A DNA stretch of 23,448 nt, from the NCBI GenBank assembly GCA_037440765.1, contig JBBITL010000069.1, positions 1 to 23,448 on the forward strand, read 5' to 3'. This stretch comes from DTKY01 sp037440765. GTDB lineage: Bacteria; Acidobacteriota; Terriglobia; Bryobacterales; Bryobacteraceae. A model generated the notes under the pieces. The model was not told the DNA's origin, ran no database searches, and saw only the letters and a program-made list of their open reading frames with translations. Shown here in pieces: positions 1 to 7,034 of this stretch; within the stretch, counting starts at the first letter, position 1, and every line of letters starts with the position of its first letter. The translations under genes and the position numbers were made by a program.

Positions 1-85
1 CCCACACCTCCGGCCTCCGACTGCTCCGGCTCAACTCCTTACGGACGGATTACGGCTTCTTCGAAAATCCGGCCGGCGCAGCGTG

Positions 86-104
86 TAAACTACGCAAAGG
101 AGGA
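86..104 (+). promoter_or_regulatory. Putative -10 element and strong Shine-Dalgarno of the GH3 gene
   Basis: A TAAACT hexamer at 86-91 resembles a -10 box. An AAAGGAGGA ribosome-binding site at 96-104 sits 4 nt before the ATG at 109. The ribosome-binding site is convincing and fixes the start. The -10 is weak because no good -35 lies 17 bp upstream. If it is used, the leader would be only about 10 nt and begin at the Shine-Dalgarno. Bases 1-85 show no recognisable coding tail. Confidence 0.45.
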
Positions 105-108
105 TTGC

Positions 109-2379
109 ATGCAGAATCGGACTCTCAGGCTGCTGCTGGCGGCGGCGGGCTTCGCCGGCGCGGTGTTCGGGCAGGCAGCGGCGCCCCCGGGTGACGAGCA
201 GGTGGCTGCGCGGGTAGCGTCCCTGTTGAAGCAGATGACGCTGGAGGAGAAGATCGGCCAGCTAGTGCAGCTTCCGGGCGCTTATGTGCCGGAGGCCTCG
301 CAGACCGAGGAGCGTCTGCGCAAGGGGCTTGGAGGGTCCGTGCTGTGGGTGCGGGGGGCGGCGGAGCTCAACAGGCTCCAGCGCATCGCGGTGGGAGAGT
401 CGCGGCTGCGCATCCCGCTGATATTCGGGCTGGACGTGATCCACGGGTACCGGAACATCTTCCCCATGCCTCTGGCCCTGGCGGCCTCCTGGGACCCGGC
501 GCTGGCTGAGCGCGCCCAGACGGTGGCAGCCCGCGAGGCGCGCGCCGCCGGGGTCCACTGGACCTTCGCCCCCATGCTGGACATCGCGCGCGACCCGCGC
601 TGGGGACGGGTGATAGAAGGTCCCGGCGAGGACCCGTTCCTGGGAGCGGCAATGGCGCGCGCCCAGGTGCGCGGCATACAGGGGCCCTACATCGGCAGCC
701 CGGGACACCTGCTGGCCTGCGCCAAGCACTTTGCCGGCTACGGGGCTTCGGAGGGGGGGCGCGACTACGACTCCGTGTACCTGGCCGACACCGAGCTGTT
801 CAACGTCCATCTGCCGCCCTTCCGCGCGGCCGTCGAAGCCGGGGTGGGAAGCGTCATGAGCGCCTACATGGACTTCAACGACGTGCCAGCCACGGCGAGC
901 CGCTTTCTGCTGCGGAACCTGCTGCGCGATACATGGGGATTCCGCGGATTCGTGATAAGCGACGCGCTGGGGGTGGGGAACCTGGTGACCCAGGGCCACG
1001 CCAGAGACCGGGCGGACGCCGCCCTGAGGGCGTTCAAGGCTGGCACCAACATGGACATGGCCAGCGGAGTCTTCGGCGAGAACCTGGCCAAGCTGATTGC
1101 GGAAGGCAGGATTTCCGCGGCGGAGCTGGACGAGGCGGTGCGGCCGATTCTCGAAGCCAAGCTCCGTCTGGGGCTGTTTGAGAACCCCTACGTGGACGAG
1201 TCGGCCGTGGAGCGCGTGCTGAGCACGCCCGAGCACCGGCAACTGACCCGCGTGGCGGCGCAGCGGTCGGCCGTGCTGCTGCGCAACGAGGGTGGGCTGC
1301 TGCCTCTCGCCAAGACTCCGGGCCGCCGCATCGCGGTGATCGGGCCGCTGGCGCACAACGCGGACAACATGATCACCGATTGGGCGCGGCAGGGCGATCC
1401 CAAGCAGACTGTGACCATCTACGAGGGCATCCGCGACAAGCTCGGCGCCGGGGCGCGTGTGGAGTACGCCAGCGCCATGGACCTGCAACGCAGGTTCGCA
1501 TCCTTCTTCCCGGGGCCGACCCCCAAGCCCTGGACCCCGGAGCAGGCCAGGAAGGCTTACGCGGAGGCGGTCGCGCTGGCCAAGCGGTCGGACCTCATCA
1601 TCATGGCTCTCGGGGAGAACTCCAACATGAGCGGGGAGGCTGCGTCGAAGTCCTCCATCGAGCTGCCGGGCCGCCAGCAGGAACTGCTGGAAACGGTCGT
1701 GGCCATGGGCAAGCCGGTGGTGCTGGTGCTTATCAACGGGCGGCCGCTGAACCTGGTTTGGGCCTCCTCAAACGTACCGGCCATCCTGGTGGCCTGGCAC
1801 CCCGGCTCGGAGGGCGGCAACGCGATTGCGGACCTGCTGTTCGGCGATGCGGTGCCGGGGGGCAAGCTGCCCGTCACCTGGCCGCGCCACGCCGGCCAGA
1901 TCCCGCTCTACTACGCCCACAACCTGACCCACCAGCCGGAGAGTGCCAAGGGCTTCACCTCCAGGTACTGGGACGAATCGACCTCGCCGCTGTACCCGTT
2001 CGGCTACGGGCTGAGTTATACGACGTTCGCCTACTCGAACCTGCGCCTGAAGCAGGCGCAGGTGAAGCTCGGCGGGAAGGTGGAGGTTTCGGTGGATGTC
2101 CGCAACACGGGCAAGGTGGCCGGCGACGAGGTAGCGCAGCTCTACATACACCAGCGGGCCGGCAGCAGTTCGCGCCCGGTGCGGCTGCTGAAGGGCTTCG
2201 AACGCATCACGCTGGCGCCGGGCGAGACCAGGACCGTCTCGTTCGTCCTCGGCAAGGACGAACTGTCGTACTGGAGCACCGGCGCGGGCGGCTGGGTGCA
2301 GGAGGCCGAGGCATTCGACCTGTGGGTCGGCGGCGACTCCACGGCCAGGTTGCATGCGGAGTTCCGCGTCGTGCCGTAG
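109..2379 (+). CDS. bglX: Secreted glycoside hydrolase family 3 beta-glucosidase
   Basis: A 756-residue GH3 enzyme that should hydrolyse terminal beta-D-glucosyl (or related) residues from oligosaccharides outside the cytoplasm. Residues 1-25 form a signal peptide (NRTLR, then a hydrophobic run to GQAAA). The N-terminal TIM-barrel domain spans about 35-360 with the KHFAGYG block at 206-212. The catalytic nucleophile is Asp285 in GFVISDALG. The second alpha/beta domain (about 385-595) carries the likely acid/base Glu510 in MSGEAASKS. A C-terminal fibronectin III-like domain spans about 655-740. Length matches BglX (about 750-765). The start is fixed by an AGGAGG site. The gene converges on a ribose-type ABC importer operon, which suggests, but does not prove, that the released sugars are taken up nearby. 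The exact substrate (cello-oligosaccharide, xyloside or other) cannot be read from the sequence. Confidence 0.93.
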   Translation: MQNRTLRLLLAAAGFAGAVFGQAAAPPGDEQVAARVASLLKQMTLEEKIGQLVQLPGAYVPEASQTEERLRKGLGGSVLWVRGAAELNRLQRIAVGESRLRIPLIFGLDVIHGYRNIFPMPLALAASWDPALAERAQTVAAREARAAGVHWTFAPMLDIARDPRWGRVIEGPGEDPFLGAAMARAQVRGIQGPYIGSPGHLLACAKHFAGYGASEGGRDYDSVYLADTELFNVHLPPFRAAVEAGVGSVMSAYMDFNDVPATASRFLLRNLLRDTWGFRGFVISDALGVGNLVTQGHARDRADAALRAFKAGTNMDMASGVFGENLAKLIAEGRISAAELDEAVRPILEAKLRLGLFENPYVDESAVERVLSTPEHRQLTRVAAQRSAVLLRNEGGLLPLAKTPGRRIAVIGPLAHNADNMITDWARQGDPKQTVTIYEGIRDKLGAGARVEYASAMDLQRRFASFFPGPTPKPWTPEQARKAYAEAVALAKRSDLIIMALGENSNMSGEAASKSSIELPGRQQELLETVVAMGKPVVLVLINGRPLNLVWASSNVPAILVAWHPGSEGGNAIADLLFGDAVPGGKLPVTWPRHAGQIPLYYAHNLTHQPESAKGFTSRYWDESTSPLYPFGYGLSYTTFAYSNLRLKQAQVKLGGKVEVSVDVRNTGKVAGDEVAQLYIHQRAGSSSRPVRLLKGFERITLAPGETRTVSFVLGKDELSYWSTGAGGWVQEAEAFDLWVGGDSTARLHAEFRVVP

Positions 2380-2387
2380 GCCTGCAA

Positions 2388-2455
2388 GCCCGCTCCCTCA
2401 CGCTCGCGGTTCTGTGCAACGCCTGGAAAGAACAGAACCGCGTCAGCAAGCGGGC
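2388..2455. repeat. REP-like imperfect inverted repeat downstream of bglX
   Basis: Two arms of about 26-28 nt face each other. The inner arms CGCGGTTCTGT (2405-2415) and ACAGAACCGCG (2432-2442) are perfectly complementary over 11 bp around a 16-nt loop. The outer arms GCCCGCT (2388-2394) and AGCGGGC (2449-2455) pair over 7 bp. The segments between them differ slightly. This looks like a dispersed intergenic REP/MITE-type palindrome; it may also stabilise or terminate the bglX transcript. Only one copy is in the window, so dispersal is inferred. Confidence 0.6.
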
Positions 2456-2490
2456 GCATTTGTTCAGCGAACTTCTGACTCGGGACACCA

Positions 2491-2664
2491 GTGTTCGTGG
2501 CCGGCGCCGAAGCGCCGGTCTTCGCCGCGGACGAGGATTCCACCTGCCACGCTCCCGGCCGGCGGCTGCCGGAAGGCTGGCGCGCGCAGCCATCGGCCTG
2601 GTTTCTGACGTGGGAGATTCTGTACGAGTTTCTGCTTCTTGAGCCGCTGGATCCTATGGCCTGA
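2491..2664 (+). CDS. Possible small ORF or coding remnant, unknown
   Basis: The frame runs 57 codons from a GTG to the TGA at 2662-2664. I counted about 45 of 57 codons ending in G or C, which is coding-like. The product ends with an aromatic/leucine-rich segment (WFLTWEILYEFLLLEP). There is no clear Shine-Dalgarno and I recognise no family. A stop lies only a few codons upstream, so it could be the 3' remnant of a lost gene or chance. It fills most of the 291-bp gap between bglX and the convergent permease gene. Confidence 0.18.
   Translation: MFVAGAEAPVFAADEDSTCHAPGRRLPEGWRAQPSAWFLTWEILYEFLLLEPLDPMA
2501..2518. terminator. Short GC hairpin, possible terminator
   Basis: CCGGCGC (2501-2507) pairs perfectly with GCGCCGG (2512-2518) around a CGAA tetraloop. 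One more G-C and one G-U pair are possible outside. There is no U-tract, so it is a weak intrinsic-terminator candidate. It lies within the possible small ORF described separately. Confidence 0.3.
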
Positions 2665-2670
2665 GGGGAG

Positions 2671-3603
2671 CTACCTTATGCGGCGGCGCTGGAATTCGTC
2701 CAGGGTGACGGCGAGGATGATGACCGAGCCGATGATCACCTGCTGCACGAAGGGCGAGATCCCGAGCAGGTTGCAGCCGTTGCTGAGCAGTCCCATGATG
2801 AGCGCGCCCACGATGGTCCCGTACGCCGTGCCCTGTCCGCCTCTCAGGCTGCCGCCGCCGATGACCACCGCCGCGATGACGCGCAGTTCGTAGCCTTCGC
2901 CCGCGGTCGGCTGGCCGGTCACCAGGCGCGCCGATTCGATCATGCCCGCCAGTCCCACCAGCGCCCCGCACAAAGTGTAGATGGCCACCGTGTAGGGGGC
3001 GACGCGTATTCCCGAGCAGCGCGCGGCCTCGGGGTTGCTGCCGATGGCGTAGCTGTACCTGCCGAGCTTGGTGTACTTCAGCACAAACTGTACCAGCGCC
3101 GCCGTGGCCAGCAGGAAGATCAGCGGGACGGGAATGTAACCCAGGAGGCTGCCCGTCGCCAGAGCGCCGAAATCCCGGCTGAGGTTGGCTACCGGCATGC
3201 CACCGGTAACGAGCAGCGTCAGGCCGCGGTAGACGCCCAGCGTTCCCAGCGTGGCGATAAAGGGTGGAATGCGCAGAAACGTGGCAGCGGCGCCGTTGAG
3301 CGCGCCGCAGACCGCCCCGGCCGTTACGGCGGCCACGACGGCGAGCGCCACCGGGTAGCCGCCGGCAATCAGCATAGTGCCGCAAACCCCGGTTAGGCCG
3401 ACTATGGAGCCCACCGAGAGATCTATGCCGCCGGAGGCGATCACCACGGTCATTCCCATCGCCATGATGGTGATGACCGTGGTCTGGCGGATCACCGAAG
3501 ACAGGTTACCCAGAGTGAGGAAATACGGCGAGCCCAGCGAAAGCAGCAGGAACAGGAGTATCAGGCTGGCAAACGGCAGGAACCTGTTGAATATCGCTCT
3601 CAT
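2671..3603 (-). CDS. Ribose-type sugar ABC transporter permease
   Basis: A 310-residue inner-membrane permease of the BPD_transp_2 (RbsC/XylH/AraH) family. It has about 8-10 hydrophobic helices, beginning with FASLILLFLLL. Hallmarks are the ASGGIDLSVGS segment at about 56-66, a GSNPEAARCSGI cytoplasmic loop that contacts the ATPase, and VVIGGGSLRGGQGT. Length is normal for RbsC (about 320). It is the last gene of a leftward three-gene operon; its ATG overlaps the ATPase stop by 4 nt. It should form the channel for a pentose or similar sugar together with the two upstream products. No kinase, isomerase or repressor gene is attached, so the substrate is undetermined. Confidence 0.9.
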   Translation of the reverse strand: MRAIFNRFLPFASLILLFLLLSLGSPYFLTLGNLSSVIRQTTVITIMAMGMTVVIASGGIDLSVGSIVGLTGVCGTMLIAGGYPVALAVVAAVTAGAVCGALNGAAATFLRIPPFIATLGTLGVYRGLTLLVTGGMPVANLSRDFGALATGSLLGYIPVPLIFLLATAALVQFVLKYTKLGRYSYAIGSNPEAARCSGIRVAPYTVAIYTLCGALVGLAGMIESARLVTGQPTAGEGYELRVIAAVVIGGGSLRGGQGTAYGTIVGALIMGLLSNGCNLLGISPFVQQVIIGSVIILAVTLDEFQRRRIR

Positions 3604-5105
3604 GTCCGGTCCAGGGCGGCCTGACGCATGATCTCCTCCTGGGTGGCCGCCGCGGCCTCAATCGTCGCCACCATCTGTCCCCGCCGCATCACGGCTATGC
3701 GGTGGCTCATCCCCAGCAACTCGGGCAGGTCCGAGGAAATCATGAGAATGGCGCCGCCCTCCGCGACGAAGTCCCGCATGAGCTTGTAGATCTCGGCCCG
3801 CGTGCCGAGGTCCACGCCCTGGGTGGGTTCGTCCAGCAGCAGGATTCCGGATTCGGCGAACAGCCACCGGGCCAGCAGCGCCTTCTGCTGGTTGCCGCCC
3901 GAGAGCCGGCCGGCGGGTTGCCACGCCGACCGCGCGCGGATGTTCAGCCGGCCGGTCAGCTCCGCCGCCCGGCCCGCCTCCCGGCCCAGCTTCAGAAACG
4001 GCCCTGTCGAAAACCTGTCCAGGCCCGCCATGGAGATATTGTGCGCCAGTGCCAGGTCAGGGAAGATGCCGCCGCCCTTGCGGTCCTCGGTAAGGTATCC
4101 GAGCCCGCGTGCGATGGCCGCGGCCGCCGAGGGAATGCGCGCCTGGCGGCCGTCAATGAGCACACTGCCGCGGGCGGGCGGCTCCAGGCCGAAGATGCCC
4201 CGCGCAAGGGCGGTACGGCCGGCGCCCACCAGCCCGGCGAAGCCCAGGATCTCGCCGCGGCGCAGCTCGAAGGAGACGTTCCTGTACTGGCCGCCGTCCA
4301 GGCCGCGGGCTTCAAGGGCGACCTCGGCCCGGGGCGGAGGCAGACCCGGGTACAGCTCGGTGATCCGGCGTCCCACCATGTGGCGGATGATCCCGGCGGT
4401 GTCGATCGAATCGTAGCGGCCGGTGTACACGCGCCTGCCGTCGCGCAGTATGGTGATGCGGTCGGCCACGAGGGCCAGTTCCTCCATGCGGTGGGAGATA
4501 TAGGCCACGGCCAGGCCCCGCGCCCTCAGATCGCCGATGATGCGGAAGATCCGCTCGCTTTCGCTCAAGGAAAGCACGGCAGTGGGTTCGTCCATCACAA
4601 CAACCCGCGTCGAGGCAGCGAGCGCGCGGGCGATCTCCACGAGTTGCTTCTCGCCGCGCGTCAGCCGCGAGACAAGCGCGCCGGCCGGGATCGGGAAGCC
4701 GTACGCTTCCAGCAGCGCCGTGGCGTCGCTCCGGGCCCTGCGGTTGTCGAGGATGCCAGGCGCCCGGCGCGGCTCGCGGCCCAGGCAGATGTTCTCGGCG
4801 ACGGTGAGGTGGTCCGCCAGGGTGTGCTCCTGGAATATCATCCCGATCCCGGCGCGGCGGGCGTCGTGCGGGCTTCCTATGTGCAGCTCACGGCCCGTTA
4901 GCCGGATGGAGCCGCCGTCCCTGGGGCAGACGCCGTTCAGGATCTTCATCAGGGTGGACTTGCCGGCGCCGTTCTCGCCCACCAGCGCGTGCACCTCGCC
5001 GGGATAGAGCGCGAAGTCGACCTCGGACAGCACGAGGTTGCCCCCGAATGACTTGGAGATTCCGGTCATCTCCAGCACGGGCTCAGGCCGGCGCGCAGCG
5101 CTCAT
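3600..5105 (-). CDS. Ribose-type sugar ABC transporter, double ATPase subunit
   Basis: A 501-residue cytoplasmic ATPase with two nucleotide-binding domains in one chain, as in RbsA/XylG/AraG/MglA. NBD1 has Walker A GENGAGKS (43-50), the signature LTRGEKQ and Walker B VVVMDEPTA. NBD2 has a divergent Walker A, GLVGAGRT, with Arg replacing the usual Lys. This is typical of the family, where only one site is fully active. NBD2 keeps the signature LSGGNQQK and Walker B LLLDEPTQGVD. It energises the permease encoded immediately downstream. Both junctions are 4-nt ATGA-type overlaps, implying translational coupling. Family identity is secure; the sugar is not. Confidence 0.93.
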   Translation of the reverse strand: MSAARRPEPVLEMTGISKSFGGNLVLSEVDFALYPGEVHALVGENGAGKSTLMKILNGVCPRDGGSIRLTGRELHIGSPHDARRAGIGMIFQEHTLADHLTVAENICLGREPRRAPGILDNRRARSDATALLEAYGFPIPAGALVSRLTRGEKQLVEIARALAASTRVVVMDEPTAVLSLSESERIFRIIGDLRARGLAVAYISHRMEELALVADRITILRDGRRVYTGRYDSIDTAGIIRHMVGRRITELYPGLPPPRAEVALEARGLDGGQYRNVSFELRRGEILGFAGLVGAGRTALARGIFGLEPPARGSVLIDGRQARIPSAAAAIARGLGYLTEDRKGGGIFPDLALAHNISMAGLDRFSTGPFLKLGREAGRAAELTGRLNIRARSAWQPAGRLSGGNQQKALLARWLFAESGILLLDEPTQGVDLGTRAEIYKLMRDFVAEGGAILMISSDLPELLGMSHRIAVMRRGQMVATIEAAAATQEEIMRQAALDRT

Positions 5106-6070
5106 TTCAGGTACTGGCCGGTGGGCGGGTTGATGAGATCCTGGATGGTCTTATCCTTGAGATTGGCGGCGGTTACAAGCGTGGCGCCCGTGTCTATGCG
5201 CTTTTCAGGCGTCTCGCCGCGCAGGTGCCTCACCAGCGTCTCGACGGCCAGGTAGCCCATGCGGAACGGATTCTGAACCACCAGGGAATCGATGTAGCCG
5301 GCTTCCAGGTCCTCGAGGACCGTGGGCGAGGAATCGAAGCCCACGATCTTGAGCTTCCCGGCCACTCCCTTGGACTTTGCGCCCTGGACCGCTCCGATGG
5401 TGCCGGATTCGTTGCTGCAGAACATGGCGTCCAGGTCCGGGTGCGCGGTGAGGATGTCCTCGGCGACCGCCAGGCTCCTGGCCCGGTCCGACATCCCGTA
5501 CTGGAGCGTGACGATGCGGATCTTTCCGGCCTTCCGGGCGATGGTGTCCTGGAACCCCTTCTCCCGCTCTGTGGTGGACACGCTGCCCGGAACGGTGGCC
5601 ATCACGGCGATCCGGCCGCCGCCGGGCAGCAGCTCGATCATGCGCTCGGCCGCCAGCGCGCCGCCCTTGTAGTTGTCGGTCGAGACATAGGAGAGGTACT
5701 TGCCGGTCTGTATGCCGGAGTCGAAGATAGTGACCGGGACCTTCTCCCTGGCCGCGCGCTCGACCACCGGGAGCAGCGACTCGCCGTGCGTTGGAGCCAG
5801 CGCGATGCCGTCCACGCGCTGGTTGATGAAGTCGTCCACGATGCTGATCTGGCGGCTGAAGTCGATCTCCGAGGCGGGGCCGTTCCAGCGGATGTCCACG
5901 CCCAGTTCGCGTCCGGCCGCCACGGCGCCGGCGCGCACTGTCTGCCAGAAGACGTGCGCCTGCGCCTTGGGCACCACCGCGATCACCGGCCTCTGTCTCT
6001 GCCGGCACCCCGGCCCGGCCAACAGGGCGAACAGCAGCAGCAGTCCGAGGGCTGGCATTGTGCGGCGCAT
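5102..6070 (-). CDS. Sugar ABC transporter substrate-binding lipoprotein
   Basis: Read from ATG at 6070 the product has 322 residues. A basic n-region (MRRT) and a hydrophobic stretch end at a cysteine in LAGPGC, which looks like a lipoprotein signal with a non-ideal lipobox. The mature part is a Peripla_BP_4 fold (RbsB-like): FWQTVRAGAVAAGRELGVD, VDGIALAPT, TDNYKGG, an SNESGTIGAV segment and KIVGFDSSP. It would capture a monosaccharide outside the membrane and deliver it to the permease. The frame stays open to 6220, but those 50 codons look non-coding and would bury the signal peptide. The 6070 start has AGGA four bases upstream. It is the first gene of the importer operon and overlaps the ATPase gene by 4 nt. 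Confidence 0.88.
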   Translation of the reverse strand: MRRTMPALGLLLLFALLAGPGCRQRQRPVIAVVPKAQAHVFWQTVRAGAVAAGRELGVDIRWNGPASEIDFSRQISIVDDFINQRVDGIALAPTHGESLLPVVERAAREKVPVTIFDSGIQTGKYLSYVSTDNYKGGALAAERMIELLPGGGRIAVMATVPGSVSTTEREKGFQDTIARKAGKIRIVTLQYGMSDRARSLAVAEDILTAHPDLDAMFCSNESGTIGAVQGAKSKGVAGKLKIVGFDSSPTVLEDLEAGYIDSLVVQNPFRMGYLAVETLVRHLRGETPEKRIDTGATLVTAANLKDKTIQDLINPPTGQYLK

Positions 6071-6082
6071 GGTCCTACATAA

Positions 6083-6111
6083 ACAGTAAAGTGGCGCCGG
6101 CGTGCGGTCAA
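6083..6111 (-). promoter_or_regulatory. Possible sigma70-type promoter of the sugar importer operon
   Basis: On the minus strand, TTGACC (complement of 6106-6111) is followed after exactly 17 nt by TACTGT (complement of 6083-6088). The -35 matches 5 of 6 and the -10 only 3 of 6. Transcription would start around 6076, leaving a leader of a few nucleotides before the ATG at 6070. The -35 abuts the GC palindromes at 6112, which could serve as a regulator site. Confidence 0.35.
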
Positions 6112-6209
6112 CCGGGCCCGGCACACGGCCCGGGTGGTTCCGGCCGGGCCTTAGTACCCGAAGGTCCGCGGCATGCCGGACGCCTCCGCACGGGGCCCAG
6201 TACCGGGCC
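6112..6209. repeat. Cluster of GC palindromes in the divergent spacer
   Basis: CCGGGCC occurs at 6112-6118, 6144-6150 and 6203-6209, and its complement GGCCCGG at 6127-6133. The central arm can therefore pair with either the first or the second copy, giving mutually exclusive hairpins. CCGGGCCCGG at 6112-6121 is itself a perfect 10-bp palindrome. The elements lie in the 220-bp spacer between the divergent importer operon and the PEP-CTERM gene. Their role is unknown; an operator or attenuator is possible. I see no clear promoter for the rightward gene. Confidence 0.4.
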
Positions 6210-6290
6210 GCAGCCGTCACGTTACCAGGCCGGCGTCAAAACCATGGGAAACCTGCGGCCCGCAGGCTACGCTGGCTGGTGGAGGAAGCA

Positions 6291-6926
6291 TTGAGGAAAT
6301 CGATACTTGTCCTGGCGGCGGCGCTTGTTCTGGCACAACCGTGCCTGGTTTGGGGCACGCTGCTGCCCGCGTCGCCGAACCCGGCTGATCTGAACGACTT
6401 GAGCCACGATACGCTGTGGACCTGGCGGCTGGACAACATCTGGTTCGCGGGCGCGCCGGTCACCTCGGCTACGCTCAGCATTAAGAACATTTACAACTGG
6501 CGGGAAGAGCCGAACCGGCTCTTCATACACTTGTTTGACACTGTGCCCAACGCCGGCACCGCCTCCCGGCGCGACAAGGCCGCGGGCATCCAGGACTACT
6601 TCCTGAACCCCCATCCGGGCTTTGCGCCCGCCTCCGGCGCGTCGAACATTCTGCTGGCCGCGCCTTCATTCGCTGGTGGTTACAGCAACAGGACTAACTA
6701 CGTCTACACGTTCACTCCCAGTCAATTAACGATTCTGTCGGCGTTTATCGCGAACGGGGGAGACGTGGCATTCGGCTTCGACCCGGACTGCCACTTCTAC
6801 AACAGCGGGATCACTTTCGACGCGACCCACGCTCCGGAACCCTCCACGATGATCCTGGCGGGAGCCGGGCTGCTGGTGGCGGCCATCGTCCTCCGGCGCA
6901 TGCGGCGCCGGCAGGCCGGCCAGTGA
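6291..6926 (+). CDS. PEP-CTERM sorting-domain protein, function unknown
   Basis: Read from TTG at 6291 the product has 211 residues. GGAGG at 6281-6285 lies five bases before this TTG, and the translation then opens with a clear signal peptide (RKSILVLAAALVLAQPCLVWG). The frame is open further left, but that stretch is not protein-like. The C-terminus has the full PEP-CTERM tripartite signal: the EPST motif, a roughly 17-residue hydrophobic helix, and a basic tail RRMRRRQAGQ. Such proteins are known to be handled by an exosortase and exported to the surface or matrix. The middle (about 30-180) is rich in aromatic and Asn residues, consistent with a secreted beta-sandwich, but I recognise no enzyme motif. 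No exosortase gene is in the window. Base use matches the neighbours. Confidence 0.82.
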   Translation: MRKSILVLAAALVLAQPCLVWGTLLPASPNPADLNDLSHDTLWTWRLDNIWFAGAPVTSATLSIKNIYNWREEPNRLFIHLFDTVPNAGTASRRDKAAGIQDYFLNPHPGFAPASGASNILLAAPSFAGGYSNRTNYVYTFTPSQLTILSAFIANGGDVAFGFDPDCHFYNSGITFDATHAPEPSTMILAGAGLLVAAIVLRRMRRRQAGQ

Positions 6927-6948
6927 CGGCGGAGCGCACGGCGGGGAT

Positions 6949-6976
6949 GCCGCCGGCTGACACGTAGGTCGGCGGC
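6949..6976 (+). terminator. Possible terminator hairpin after the PEP-CTERM gene
   Basis: GCCGCCG (6949-6955) and CGGCGGC (6970-6976) are complementary arms separated by 14 nt, 22 bp after the PEP-CTERM stop codon. There is no U-tract, so this is a weak candidate. The rest of 6927-7034 shows nothing recognisable. Confidence 0.25.
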
Positions 6977-7034
6977 ACAGGCTCGGGAAGTGCTTGGGAT
7001 GAGCGGCTTGAGGCATCCGCACTTTCCACCGAAG

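Noticed and set aside
1..85. Possible gene tail at the left edge
   Set aside because: No frame gives a recognisable protein end, and the stretch is too short to judge.
262..1488. Long antisense frame inside bglX
   Set aside because: It is a GC-driven shadow of the GH3 gene with no protein-like features; the same holds for the other antisense and alternate frames over bglX, rmuC, the esterase and the symporter.
5102..6220. Longer, 372-residue start for the sugar-binding protein
   Set aside because: It would place 50 unstructured residues before a lipoprotein signal peptide; ATG 6070 has AGGA upstream and a proper n-region.
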